DNA from: Marinomonas alcarazii
Lineage (GTDB): Bacteria > Pseudomonadota > Gammaproteobacteria > Pseudomonadales > Marinomonadaceae
Direction of reading: 5' to 3'
NCBI RefSeq assembly: GCF_003208215.1
Contig: NZ_QKLW01000002.1
Span: forward strand, 650,672-714,671
Length of the DNA: 64,000 nt
The number at the start of each line of letters is the position of its first letter. Position 1 is the stretch's first letter. A program made the position numbers and the translations under genes. This document shows positions 53,896 to 63,115 of this stretch, one piece after another. The notes below the pieces were generated by a model, which was not told the DNA's origin, did no database searches, and was given only the letters and a program-made list of their open reading frames with translations.

Positions 53896-54426
53896 CTAAA
53901 AGAAAAGACCGGCTTCTAGCTGTGCCTCTTCACTCATCATTTCTCGAGACCATGGCGGATCAAATACCAGCTCCACCTTTACCGTTTCGACATTAGGCAC
54001 TTTCGCTACTCGATACTTAACATCACCAACCAGCACAGGTCCCATTCCGCAACCCGGTGCCGTCAATGTCATATCGATTAAAACAGACTTGCTGTCTTGG
54101 TCTACTGTTACTTTATAAACCAAGCCTAACGACACCAAACTTATCGGAATTTCTGGGTCATAAATAGTATCTAGAGCTTGCCAAACCTGCTCTTCACTGA
54201 TTCCGCCAGTACCGAGATCTTCAAAATTCAAAACCTCTGGTTGCTGACCAATCGCCTCAGCATCTGTACCATCAATGCGCAGCATATTACCTTGCCAAGT
54301 CACGGTATAATTTCCACCAAGACTCTGGTTAATCGTAATAAACTGACCTTCAGGAATGCTAACAGGGTCACCGCTTGGTACTCGGCGCGCAGGACATGCG
54401 CGCTGTGTTACTACCATTTTTTGCAT
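53896..54426 (-). CDS. sufT: SufT-type iron-sulfur assembly factor (DUF59)
   Basis: The 176-residue protein has a short N-terminal segment rich in Arg/Ala/Pro/Cys, then an MIP18/DUF59 domain: QVWQALDTIYDPEIPISLV near 79-97 (the DPE/IP motif) and MTLTAPGCGMGPVLVGDVK near 120-138 with a Cys in the conserved position. SufT proteins assist iron-sulfur maturation, notably under high demand. It lies five bases after sufA. Confidence 0.88.
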   Translation of the reverse strand: MQKMVVTQRACPARRVPSGDPVSIPEGQFITINQSLGGNYTVTWQGNMLRIDGTDAEAIGQQPEVLNFEDLGTGGISEEQVWQALDTIYDPEIPISLVSLGLVYKVTVDQDSKSVLIDMTLTAPGCGMGPVLVGDVKYRVAKVPNVETVKVELVFDPPWSREMMSEEAQLEAGLFF

Positions 54427-54430
54427 GAAG

Positions 54431-54781
54431 CTAACTCACACTAAAGCTTTCGCCACAGCCACATTCTGCTACAACGTTAGGGTTTTTAAACTTCACAACT
54501 TCGTTAACGCCTTCACGCACTAAGTCAATCTCTGTTCCTTGAAGCATGGAAACGGATTGCGAATCCACCGCAAGAACAACATCACCAAATTCTAAAACGG
54601 TATCATTATCCAATGCTGCATCAACGATATCCAATACGTAAGAAAAGCCTGTACAACCGCTTTCCTTAGTACTCAATCGAATCAGCTTACTTGGCTGTTT
54701 AGCCAATTTCGAGGCAAAATATTTCTGTGCAGAAGCGGTTAAAGACACGCTAGAGACAGGATCAAACGTTGTTACTGTCAT
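54431..54781 (-). CDS. sufA: Iron-sulfur assembly protein SufA (A-type carrier)
   Basis: The 116-residue A-type carrier holds and passes clusters to targets. The three conserved cysteines are in KESGCTGFSYVLD near 38-50 and AECGCGESFSV near 105-115. GAGG precedes the ATG. It lies between sufS and sufT, nine bases after sufS. Confidence 0.92.
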   Translation of the reverse strand: MTVTTFDPVSSVSLTASAQKYFASKLAKQPSKLIRLSTKESGCTGFSYVLDIVDAALDNDTVLEFGDVVLAVDSQSVSMLQGTEIDLVREGVNEVVKFKNPNVVAECGCGESFSVS

Positions 54782-54790
54782 TGAAACCTC

Positions 54791-56008
54791 CTAAGCCAGC
54801 ATTGTTCGCACTTTTTTCAGTGCCACAAACAAAGCGTCAACTTCTTCTAATGTATTATAAATTGCAAAGGATGCGCGTGCCGTTCCAGGCACATTAAAGC
54901 GCGCCATCAAAGGCTGGGCACAATGATCACCAGTTCGCACTGCAATGCCTTGGCGATCGAGCAAAAAACCAATATCAGCAGGATGCCCTTGATCCATCAC
55001 AAAACTCAGCACACCGACTTTATCTTTAGCGTTACCAATGATGGTTAAACCTTCGAACTCTTTTGCTAGCTCTGTCGCTCGATCTAATAATGCCTTTTCA
55101 TGGGCTGCTACCGCCTCTTGATCCAAAGCACTAAACCAACGAATTGCCTCGCCCAATGCAATGGCATCACCTACATTGGGAGTACCAGCCTCAAACCGAT
55201 ACGGCAATACATTCCATGTTGCATCTTGCAAAGTCACGGTAGAGATCATCTCACCACCAGTGCGCCAGACAGGCCAATTCGACAATACTGACTCTTTCCC
55301 CCACAGCACACCGACACCCATTGGCCCATAGATTTTATGACCCGAAAAGGCATAAAAATCACAACCAATATCTTGCACATCCGCATAGCCATGAGCAGCG
55401 CCTTGAGCACCATCCACCAGCACCCAAGCCCCCACTTTTTTGGCTTTCGCCGTCATTTCTTTAATTGGGTTTATGGTGCCCAATGCATTAGAAACATGTG
55501 GAAAAGCGACAAACTTAGTGTGCTCATTTAACATGGCATCATAAGCGGTTTGATCTAATTCACCCGCATCCGTTACCGGAATGGTTCTTAATGTCGCACC
55601 GGACGCTTTACATGCCTGCTGCCAAGTCACCAAGTTAGCATGATGATCCATCTCGGTTGCGATAATTTCATCACCTGGTGACAACAAAGAACCCAAACCA
55701 TTGGCAACAATATTAATCGCCTCGGTGGTACCGGTTGTCCAAATTACTTCTTCACGCTTCGGTGCATTAATGAAGTCTTTGACAATATCACGAGCATCTT
55801 CAAAGCGACGCGTTGCTTCATCCGCAAGACGGTGAGCACCACGATGCACATTAGAGTTGCAGGTCGAGTAATAATCCACCAAAGCATCAATCACACACTG
55901 CGGCTTTTGCGTTGTCGCAGCATTATCAAGATAAACAAGTGGTTTACCGTCAATGACACGCTTTAAAATCGGAAATTGCTCGCGGATAGCCGCTACATCA
56001 AAACTCAT
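54791..56008 (-). CDS. sufS: Cysteine desulfurase SufS
   Basis: The 405-residue type II PLP desulfurase supplies sulfur through SufE to SufBCD. It starts with IREQFPILKRVIDGKPLVYL and has LDNAATTQKP near 28-37. The PLP lysine is in FSGHKIYGPMGVG near 223-235, and the catalytic Cys is in RTGDHCAQPLMARF near 356-369. The length matches E. coli SufS (406). It is in the suf operon, 11 bases after sufD. Confidence 0.95.
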   Translation of the reverse strand: MSFDVAAIREQFPILKRVIDGKPLVYLDNAATTQKPQCVIDALVDYYSTCNSNVHRGAHRLADEATRRFEDARDIVKDFINAPKREEVIWTTGTTEAINIVANGLGSLLSPGDEIIATEMDHHANLVTWQQACKASGATLRTIPVTDAGELDQTAYDAMLNEHTKFVAFPHVSNALGTINPIKEMTAKAKKVGAWVLVDGAQGAAHGYADVQDIGCDFYAFSGHKIYGPMGVGVLWGKESVLSNWPVWRTGGEMISTVTLQDATWNVLPYRFEAGTPNVGDAIALGEAIRWFSALDQEAVAAHEKALLDRATELAKEFEGLTIIGNAKDKVGVLSFVMDQGHPADIGFLLDRQGIAVRTGDHCAQPLMARFNVPGTARASFAIYNTLEEVDALFVALKKVRTMLA

Positions 56009-56019
56009 TCGATTCTCGC

Positions 56020-57279
56020 TTATTTCACTTCCATTTGCGCAAAGCGCTCACGGATAATAGGACGAATCCACTCAGCTAACGCGGCATTTGGCATCAAATC
56101 AATCAGCTCATTAATAAAACCAAAGTTAAGCATCACTTGCGCTTTGGAACGGCTTACACCGCGAGTTTGCAAGTAATACAAAGCTTGCTTATCAATTTGA
56201 GCAACCGTAGCGCCATGAGCACATTTCACATCGTCAGCGTATATTTCTAGCTCTGGCTTAGTGTTGATTTCCGCTTTGTCTGATAACAACAAGTTACGGT
56301 TATTCAGTTCAGCCAAGGTTTTTTGCGCATCACGATGAATATGAATGCGGCCATTAAATACGGCACGAGAGCGATCCGCGACGATACAACGAACATTCTC
56401 TTCTGTTTTACCATTTGGCATCGCGTGCTCAACCGTCGCATGAAGATCAAACAACTCTTTACCGTCTAGCAAATACATAGCATTTAGCTTGGCATCAGCA
56501 AATTCACCAGCATGGATAATATCTGTGTCTAAACGTGATAACTCACTACCAAAACCAACGATAGTGCTGTTCATTTTCGCATGATCATGCAAATTGAAGT
56601 GACTACCGCCAACAGCCACATTGCTGCCTGTCTGCAGAGCAAAACGATAATGTTCAAGGCGTGCATTAGCGGCAATATTGTATTCAACAAACGCCGTATT
56701 CAGACTGTCACCTTGCGCCTGAATATCTTCAATTACCGTTAACTTAGAGCCTGCTGCTAAAACAACCTGAACCCGTGTATGAGATTCTGCGCCTAAGCTC
56801 AATAAAGAACTAATACGGACTGGCTGGGTAATTTCAACCCCTTCAGCAACAGATACAACCACCACATCTTGTGCTAGCGCATCGTTAATCAAACCAAAAA
56901 TGTGGCGCTCAGGCTTAATTGTCGAAAATGCAGTCAATGCGTCCGCTTGCTGCGCTGCATTCAAATCAGCACCCAAGGCGATAGACAAGCCTGCAGGTAA
57001 CGTTTTTGCTAATTGAGCTTGATCAAACTGACCGTTAACAAACACCACTTCAATGGCAGACAAATCAGCAATAACGACAGGAGACAAATCCACCTTATCA
57101 CGGATCACTTTTGCCGGCGTACGCTCTACTGGACGAAGCGGCGTGTAACGCCATGCTTCGGTTTTGCGTGTTGGCCATTTCGTCTTTGCTAAAAGATCCA
57201 GTGCATGTGCACGTTTTGGCGCTAACCAGTCATTAATACCTTGCGCTCGAGTAATGGCGCTTTCTAACCATTCACTCAT
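56020..57279 (-). CDS. sufD: SufBCD complex subunit SufD
   Basis: The 419-residue scaffold subunit has an N-terminal helical part (EAWRYTPLRPVERTPAKV near 38-55) and a parallel beta-helix core. The late blocks FNGRIHIHRDAQKTLAELNN near 302-321 and VKCAHGATVAQIDKQALYYL near 352-371 contain the conserved Cys/His. It forms the complex with SufB and the ATPase SufC. It lies three bases after sufC. Confidence 0.94.
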   Translation of the reverse strand: MSEWLESAITRAQGINDWLAPKRAHALDLLAKTKWPTRKTEAWRYTPLRPVERTPAKVIRDKVDLSPVVIADLSAIEVVFVNGQFDQAQLAKTLPAGLSIALGADLNAAQQADALTAFSTIKPERHIFGLINDALAQDVVVVSVAEGVEITQPVRISSLLSLGAESHTRVQVVLAAGSKLTVIEDIQAQGDSLNTAFVEYNIAANARLEHYRFALQTGSNVAVGGSHFNLHDHAKMNSTIVGFGSELSRLDTDIIHAGEFADAKLNAMYLLDGKELFDLHATVEHAMPNGKTEENVRCIVADRSRAVFNGRIHIHRDAQKTLAELNNRNLLLSDKAEINTKPELEIYADDVKCAHGATVAQIDKQALYYLQTRGVSRSKAQVMLNFGFINELIDLMPNAALAEWIRPIIRERFAQMEVK

Positions 57280-57282
57280 GCA

Positions 57283-58068
57283 TTACCCCTCAAGTTCGTC
57301 TTCAGACGGCTCTTTCTGCAACCAAGAGTAACCTTGAGCTTCCAACTCAAGAGCAAGAGAAGCATCACCGCTCTTAACGATTTTGCCGTCAGACAATACA
57401 TGTACAAAGTCAGGCTTAATGTAATCCAAAAGACGCTGATAATGCGTTACCACAATAAAACTACGATCAGCTGAACGCTGGCTATTTACGCCTTCCGCTA
57501 CCACTTGCAGCGCATCGATATCCAAGCCAGAGTCGGTTTCATCCAGAATGCAAAGCTTTGGCTTAAGCAATAACATTTGCATTAGCTCATTACGCTTTTT
57601 CTCACCACCAGAAAAACCTTCGTTAACGCCACGCTTCAAGAAAGCCACAGGCAAATTAACTTGTTTACAAGCCGCTTTCGCTTCTTTCAGGAAATCAGCT
57701 GAACTTATCGCTTCTTCACCACGAGCTTCGCGTTGCGCATCAACAGAAGCTTTCAAGAACTCCAGATTACTCACACCTGGAATCTCGACAGGATACTGGA
57801 ACGCTAAGAATAAACCTGCGCGCGCACGTTCTTCCGTTTCCATTTCAAGTAAATCTTCACCGTCAAGCGTCACACTACCACTTTCAACGCTGTAACCATC
57901 GCGGCCAGACAAAACATAGCCTAGGGTACTTTTACCTGCACCATTGGGACCCATGATCGCGTGAACTTCGCCAGGTTTAATATCTAAATCCAACCCTTTG
58001 ATAATTTGTTTTTCTTCAACGCTGGCGTGCAAATCTTTTATCGTCAACAAACTGTTCGTGTTCGACAT
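57283..58068 (-). CDS. sufC: SufC ATPase
   Basis: The 261-residue ABC-type ATPase powers the SufBCD scaffold. It has Walker A GPNGAGKST near residues 40-48, the signature NEGFSGGEKKRNELMQ near 150-165, Walker B LCILDETDSGLD near 173-184, and the H-loop VVTHYQRLL near 207. There is no membrane partner, as usual for SufC. It lies 13 bases after sufB. Confidence 0.96.
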   Translation of the reverse strand: MSNTNSLLTIKDLHASVEEKQIIKGLDLDIKPGEVHAIMGPNGAGKSTLGYVLSGRDGYSVESGSVTLDGEDLLEMETEERARAGLFLAFQYPVEIPGVSNLEFLKASVDAQREARGEEAISSADFLKEAKAACKQVNLPVAFLKRGVNEGFSGGEKKRNELMQMLLLKPKLCILDETDSGLDIDALQVVAEGVNSQRSADRSFIVVTHYQRLLDYIKPDFVHVLSDGKIVKSGDASLALELEAQGYSWLQKEPSEDELEG

Positions 58069-58081
58069 TTTTAATAATTCC

Positions 58082-59518
58082 TTAACCTACTGAGCCTTCA
58101 AGGCTTATTTCTAGTAACTTGCCCGCTTCAACGGCAAATTCCATTGGTAATTCTTTAAATACTTCCTTACAGAAGCCATTCACAATCATAGAGACGGCTT
58201 TTTCAGGATCTAGTCCACGTTGGCGACACAAGAACATCTGCTCATCACTGACTTTCGAGGTCGTTGCTTCGTGCTCAACAATAGCGGACGGATTACGGCT
58301 TTCCACATAAGGGAAAGTATGCGCGCCACATTGATCACCAATCAGCAGAGAATCACACTGGGTAAAGTTACGAGCACCTTCAGCACCTGGGTTCATACGC
58401 ACAAGACCACGGTAACTGTTGTTACTTCTGCCTGCCGAAATGCCTTTTGAAATGATAGTGGACTTGGTATTTTTACCAAGGTGGATCATCTTGGTCCCGG
58501 TGTCGGCTTGCTGACGACCACGCGTCAAAGCCACCGAGTAGAACTCACCAACACTGTTATCGCCTTTCAAAATACAGCTTGGGTATTTCCAAGTAACAGA
58601 AGAACCTGTTTCTACCTGCGTCCATGAAATTTTAGCGTTGGTATGGCAAATGCCACGTTTGGTAACAAAGTTGTAGATACCGCCTTTACCGTTCTCATCG
58701 CCTGGATACCAGTTCTGTACGGTTGAGTATTTAATCTCAGCGTTATCCATAGCAACCAATTCGACAACAGCAGCGTGTAGCTGGTTCTCATCGCGCTGTG
58801 GCGCTGTACAACCTTCAAGATAACTTACATGACTGCCTTCATCAGCAACAATCAAGGTACGTTCAAATTGACCTGTGTTTTGTTCATTGATTCGGAAGTA
58901 GGTAGATAACTCCATTGGGCAACGAGTGCCTTTTGGGATATAAACAAAAGAACCATCAGTAAACACGGCGCAGTTCAACGCGGCATAGTAGTTGTCTTTT
59001 TTAGGAACAACACTGCCAATGTATTTTTTAACAAGATCAGGATACTTGTGAACGGCTTCAGAAATTGGGCAAAAGATAACACCCGCTTCTTCTAGTTTTT
59101 CACGGAATGTGGTCACAACTGACACAGAGTCAAATACGGCATCAACCGCGACACCAGCCAACATCTGCTGCTCAATAAGAGGAATACCAAGCTTCTCATA
59201 AGTACGCAGTAACTCAGGGTCAACCTCGTCCAAAGATTTAGGCTTGTCCTTCATACTCTTTGGTGCAGAGTAGTAAGAAATGGACTGAAAATCTATTTTT
59301 GGGTAATCAACTAACGCCCAGTCTGGCTCTTCCATTTCTAGCCATTCACGAAATGCGCCTAGACGCCATTCGAGCATCCATTCAGGCTCACCTTTCATTC
59401 CAGAAATACGACGAATAACGTCTTCATTCAAACCTGGCTCAAATGTTTCTGATTCTACATCAGACACAAAGCCCGCTTCGTATTCCCGTGCCAGCGCCTT
59501 ATCTATCTGCTCAGTCAT
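58082..59518 (-). CDS. sufB: SufBCD complex subunit SufB
   Basis: The 478-residue scaffold subunit assembles the nascent cluster. Conserved blocks include [20 protein letters not shown] near 185-204, [20 protein letters not shown] near 230-249, and a C-terminal [20 protein letters not shown] near 425-444 with the conserved Cys. ATG 59518 is preceded by a GAG-type site; the GTG at 59530 is less likely. It is the first structural gene of the suf run, 74 bases after iscR. Confidence 0.95.
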   Translation of the reverse strand: MTEQIDKALAREYEAGFVSDVESETFEPGLNEDVIRRISGMKGEPEWMLEWRLGAFREWLEMEEPDWALVDYPKIDFQSISYYSAPKSMKDKPKSLDEVDPELLRTYEKLGIPLIEQQMLAGVAVDAVFDSVSVVTTFREKLEEAGVIFCPISEAVHKYPDLVKKYIGSVVPKKDNYYAALNCAVFTDGSFVYIPKGTRCPMELSTYFRINEQNTGQFERTLIVADEGSHVSYLEGCTAPQRDENQLHAAVVELVAMDNAEIKYSTVQNWYPGDENGKGGIYNFVTKRGICHTNAKISWTQVETGSSVTWKYPSCILKGDNSVGEFYSVALTRGRQQADTGTKMIHLGKNTKSTIISKGISAGRSNNSYRGLVRMNPGAEGARNFTQCDSLLIGDQCGAHTFPYVESRNPSAIVEHEATTSKVSDEQMFLCRQRGLDPEKAVSMIVNGFCKEVFKELPMEFAVEAGKLLEISLEGSVG

Positions 59519-59592
59519 ATAAAAACTCACTCAATTATAGTCACCAATACACTGTCAATCAGTGCATCAAGCTCTACTAATTTATTCTCTAT

Positions 59593-60081
59593 TTAATCAA
59601 CAATCGCCGCGCTAATTTTGTCATTTTCAAAACTACGCTGGCGGCTTTCAAGTTCTTGCCGCTCTGCGACTTGGCGGACATCATTTCGGCGCACTAATTG
59701 ATCTAGGCTAATTTGATTTAAAAAATCATGTATTTGATCACTTAAATCACACCACAAATGATGGGTCAGGCAGGTGTTACCACTTTGGCAATCACTTCGC
59801 CCCTTGCAACCTGTTGCGTCAACCGACTCATTTACAGCATCGACTATTTGCGCAACAAAAATATCACTATTTGAACGACTCAAACGATAGCCTCCACCTG
59901 GCCCTCTGACACTGTTTACTAGTGCCCTTTTGCGCAGCTTGGAGAACAATTGTTCAAGATAAGATAGCGATATCCCTTGTCGGCTTGAAATATCAGACAA
60001 GGATACGGGTCCCTTATCTGAGTGTAATGCCAAATCAAGCATGGCGGTTACCGCATAACGACCTTTTGTTGTCAGACGCAT
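59593..60081 (-). CDS. iscR: Iron-sulfur cluster regulator IscR
   Basis: The 162-residue Rrf2-family regulator has a winged helix ([20 protein letters not shown] at the start) and three cluster cysteines in a C-x5-C-x5-C arrangement near 92-104 ([14 protein letters not shown]), the exact IscR spacing. With a [2Fe-2S] cluster it represses its own operon; the apo form acts on other sites. Two abutting IscR-type operators overlap its promoter, so it probably represses the whole suf run when clusters are plentiful. It is first in the operon, before sufB. Confidence 0.95.
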   Translation of the reverse strand: MRLTTKGRYAVTAMLDLALHSDKGPVSLSDISSRQGISLSYLEQLFSKLRKRALVNSVRGPGGGYRLSRSNSDIFVAQIVDAVNESVDATGCKGRSDCQSGNTCLTHHLWCDLSDQIHDFLNQISLDQLVRRNDVRQVAERQELESRQRSFENDKISAAIVD

Positions 60082-60115
60082 AAGCCATCCAATTTAGATT
60101 ATTCTGTGAGAACAA

Positions 60116-60145
60116 ATAGTACACAAAACCTACTGTTTTGATCAA
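60116..60145 (-). promoter_or_regulatory. Promoter of the iscR-suf operon
   Basis: On the minus strand TTGATC (60145-60140) is a good -35 box, and TACTAT (60121-60116) a good -10 box, with 18 bases between. It lies about 35 bases upstream of the iscR start and overlaps the IscR-type operator at 60125-60149. Confidence 0.7.
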
Positions 60146-60174
60146 GTATTTACCTGACTATTTTGGTAGGTTAT
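60125..60174. promoter_or_regulatory. Two abutting IscR type 1 operators
   Basis: The E. coli type 1 consensus is ATASYYGACTRWWWYAGTCRRSTAT. The plus-strand site at 60150-60174 matches at about 21 of 25 positions by hand count (core CCTGACTATTTTGGTAGG). The minus-strand reading of 60125-60149 matches about 20 of 25 (core CTTGATCAAAACAGTAGG). The two sites touch end to end. The pair overlaps the -35 box, which fits repression of iscR-suf by cluster-bound IscR. Confidence 0.75.
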
Positions 60175-60395
60175 TACTCTCTAAATTAATTAGCGCGTAT
60201 TTTACGTGCACAAAAGGAAAAACTAAACTGCTGAATAGGGATATCGAGGATATGCTGGGTATAATAAGACCCTGCTGCGAAAGAAACTCAAATAGAAGAT
60301 TGCAGCGCAAGACAATACGCATAATGATGATAAGATCACTCAAATCGTATTTTGCACCTTGAAGTACAGCACCAAAGCCAATAAAGGAGAACAAT

Positions 60396-60911
60396 ATGCC
60401 ACCTAAAAATCAGGTTGATAACGCTGCAGCAGACACTCCCAAGAAAAAGCCAACCATGCTAATTATTGCTTTTCTGCTGTGCTTTATTTTTAGTGTTTCA
60501 GCATCATCTGGTGTTGCCTATATCTTGTTTAAACCCGCACCAGAAACTGCCAAAGCAGCTGATACCTCTTCAGACCAAAGCAAATTAATCGCCACGATGG
60601 AGCGAACCATTTCCCAACAAAACGCTAAAATAAAAACTATTGAAGAACAAAGCGAGGTGCTAAAACTCTACCTTAGACACAGTAGCTCAACGGCTTTAAA
60701 AAACATCTTGATTGATCAAGAGCGTAATATTCAGGCTTATCTAAAAGTCATGAAGTCTGCGATGAGAGACCTTTCAGCATTGAACCCCAGAACATCGGAT
60801 TGGAATAACCAATACCAATACCAGTTAGACCTCGCACTAAAAGGCAGTATCGAAAGAGAAGACCTACTCAAGATACTAAAAACAGGCGAACCAAATGAAA
60901 AGAGTCAGTAG
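60396..60911 (+). CDS. Hypothetical membrane-anchored coiled-coil protein
   Basis: The 171-residue protein has a short basic N-terminus, one membrane helix (about residues 23-46, MLIIAFLLCFIFSVSASSGV), then a helical, probably coiled-coil region (about 65-110, TMERTISQQNAKIKTIEEQS) exposed outside the inner membrane. No known domain was recognised. AAAGGAG precedes the ATG by six bases. It is 25 bases before the DUF2254 gene, and the two are likely cotranscribed. Confidence 0.65.
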   Translation: MPPKNQVDNAAADTPKKKPTMLIIAFLLCFIFSVSASSGVAYILFKPAPETAKAADTSSDQSKLIATMERTISQQNAKIKTIEEQSEVLKLYLRHSSSTALKNILIDQERNIQAYLKVMKSAMRDLSALNPRTSDWNNQYQYQLDLALKGSIEREDLLKILKTGEPNEKSQ

Positions 60912-60936
60912 CAGAAACATCACACCATAGACAGGG

Positions 60937-62298
60937 ATGAATCAATTGCCATTATCAACAATAAAAAACACCAGTATCTTAAAAGCATACGACACCATTA
61001 AGACCAGCTTTTGGTTTACCCCCTGTCTTATTTTGTCACTCACTATTTTAGGTTGTTTAACCTTACTGCTTATCGATTTATACGCAGGGCTAGATACATT
61101 GCCTTGGCTGACTTTTTTATACCACGCCAGTGCAGAGATCACTCGCGATCTTCTGACCACCGTCGCGAGCAGTGTCATGACTGTTGTCAGTATCACCTTT
61201 TCTATTACCATCGTTGCACTCACTAACGCCTCATCACAATTTGGACCTAGGTTAATTCGTAACTTTATGGAAGACTCAAGCACTCAAATCGTGCTTGGCG
61301 TATTTATCTCCTTATTTGTTTATTGCCTAATACTGGTTCGGATGACAGATGATTTTGCCGGTGGTGCTTTCCTGCCAGGACTGACGATTGCTGGCGCAAT
61401 AGCCATGACACTGTTTGGCATTCTTCTGCTCATTTACTTCATCCACCATGTTTCACTCAATTTGCAATCTGACAGCGTCATCGACAATGTGTATAGCGAA
61501 CTGCAATCCAGCATCAAGCAGATTTTTAAACAACAAAAAGAGGAAGAAGACGCCGACTCTTCAACAAGTCAAAAACAACCTCAGAGGACAAAAACAGCAG
61601 ATAAAACACGACAGCAGTTCCAGTTTCAAAGCCAATCATGCGGCTATATTCAGGCGATAAACTACGCCGATCTAACCCATGTGATGAGCAAATTGGACGG
61701 ACACTTGGATATATTAGTGAACCCTGGAGACTTTGTCGTAAAACGAATGGTCATCATGACAAGTGACATTGAAGCGTTTTCAGAAGAAGACAGACAAACA
61801 TTGCATGAGTGTTTCACCCTAGGACCAAAACGCACCCCCATACAAGACCCTGAATTTGCCGTTCATCAACTGGTCGAGATTGCCTTAAGAGCCCTCTCCC
61901 CAGGTATCAACGACCCATATTCTGCCATCGCTTGCATTGATAAACTCACCGCCGCGGTATGTGATTTAACCCAAAAAAGCTTCCCTGAAGGCATAACTTA
62001 CGATGAGAGTGGTGTAGAAAGAGTCACTTACAAAACCACCTCCTTCGAAAACTTAGCTAACATTGCCTTCAATCAAATCCGCCAGTACTCTCAGTCTTGC
62101 TTGGCTGTGCAATTGCGTCAATTAGAAGGCGTGATACGTATTGCGGAGCAGGCAAACCATTCAACACACTGGTCTTTTGTATGCCATCAGAAACTCATGT
62201 TAGAGCACGGACTTGAGCAACAACAACTCGTCGACTTGGATAAACAAGAAGTATCTACTCGCCTTAAAACCTTAAACGAGTTAACAGAAAGGGCGTAA
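60937..62298 (+). CDS. DUF2254 family membrane protein
   Basis: The 453-residue protein has four membrane helices in the first 180 residues (about 24-46, 66-90, 115-135, and 148-172). MTVVSITFSITIVALTNASS near residue 82 and QFGPRLIRNFMEDSSTQIVL near 102 are the typical DUF2254 blocks. A large soluble region follows, with LSPGINDPYSAIACIDKL near 318-335, the family's hallmark. Function unknown. The start is uncertain: the AGGG lies directly before ATG 60937, and TTG 60946 has better spacing. Confidence 0.85.
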   Translation: MNQLPLSTIKNTSILKAYDTIKTSFWFTPCLILSLTILGCLTLLLIDLYAGLDTLPWLTFLYHASAEITRDLLTTVASSVMTVVSITFSITIVALTNASSQFGPRLIRNFMEDSSTQIVLGVFISLFVYCLILVRMTDDFAGGAFLPGLTIAGAIAMTLFGILLLIYFIHHVSLNLQSDSVIDNVYSELQSSIKQIFKQQKEEEDADSSTSQKQPQRTKTADKTRQQFQFQSQSCGYIQAINYADLTHVMSKLDGHLDILVNPGDFVVKRMVIMTSDIEAFSEEDRQTLHECFTLGPKRTPIQDPEFAVHQLVEIALRALSPGINDPYSAIACIDKLTAAVCDLTQKSFPEGITYDESGVERVTYKTTSFENLANIAFNQIRQYSQSCLAVQLRQLEGVIRIAEQANHSTHWSFVCHQKLMLEHGLEQQQLVDLDKQEVSTRLKTLNELTERA

Positions 62299-62330
62299 TA
62301 CGCCACAATTACTCGCTAACTAACCCACTG

Positions 62331-63104
62331 TTACTCTGCAAGACGAAGCGACAGACTAATGGGATGGTGGTCGGATGAGTGGATATCCGTATGCACCTTC
62401 ACATCAAGCACATCCAATCCACGACAATAGATATGATCAAGGTGACGGAGTAAATGCCCCAACTTAGGCTGGCGCATAATAGGCACTTCTTTTAGTAAAC
62501 AGGACTTAGCCATCTCATCAAAATAGGCCATACGTTTACCATTCCAAGTATTAAAATCACCTGCCAATAATATTGGCCCGTTGTGATGTTCAAACGCTTG
62601 GAAAGCCTGATCAAGATGCGCCCTGAATTTATCGAAGGAGACAAAGTTGATCATGTGGGTATTAATAACCAGCAAGGACGACTCTATAAACGAACCGCCC
62701 ATATTCATTAAGGGGTACTCAGTCGCTAACACCATTTTTTTGGTGTTAGAAATAGGCTCACTATGAGCAGAAACCGAAAAAAAGTGCCTGTTTGCCTCAA
62801 CGTTTGCCCCAGTTTTAACACCTGTTTCAATATTGGTTTTAACACTCTTAAAACTGCTGGCCATAATCCATTGATGCTGTGAAGAATGATGAAAAAGACC
62901 ATCGAAAGGCGAGTTCAAAATCGCCTCTTGAAGCAAAATTAAGTCTTTGCCATCAATCAGTGAGGTGAAATCACTTTGCCAACCTTTTCTTTTGCACTTG
63001 AACACATTCCACAATAAGACACTCATATCTGGCCCTATCGCCTGCTTCGATGCACTCCCCATAACCTTTAATGATTCAACGCGGCTGAAACGGCTTTTAA
63101 TCAT
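62331..63104 (-). CDS. Endonuclease/exonuclease/phosphatase family protein
   Basis: The 257-residue protein matches the EEP fold: VLLWNVFKCKR near residue 30 (first Asn), LILLQEAILNSPF near 52 (metal Glu), GPILLAGDFNTWNGKRM near 195-211 (Asp-Asn), and DIHSSDHHPISLSL near 240 (Asp-His pair). All catalytic positions are visible. Targets could be DNA, inositol-type phosphates or lipids. The N-terminal part shows no signal peptide. It lies 11 bases after the cardiolipin synthase gene on the same strand, so a lipid-related role is possible but unproven. Confidence 0.85.
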   Translation of the reverse strand: MIKSRFSRVESLKVMGSASKQAIGPDMSVLLWNVFKCKRKGWQSDFTSLIDGKDLILLQEAILNSPFDGLFHHSSQHQWIMASSFKSVKTNIETGVKTGANVEANRHFFSVSAHSEPISNTKKMVLATEYPLMNMGGSFIESSLLVINTHMINFVSFDKFRAHLDQAFQAFEHHNGPILLAGDFNTWNGKRMAYFDEMAKSCLLKEVPIMRQPKLGHLLRHLDHIYCRGLDVLDVKVHTDIHSSDHHPISLSLRLAE

Positions 63105-63115
63105 AATAAATGACC

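Noticed and set aside
60138-60394. Small frames on both strands between iscR and the coiled-coil gene
   Set aside because: They overlap the IscR operator region, lack ribosome sites and have no recognisable product.
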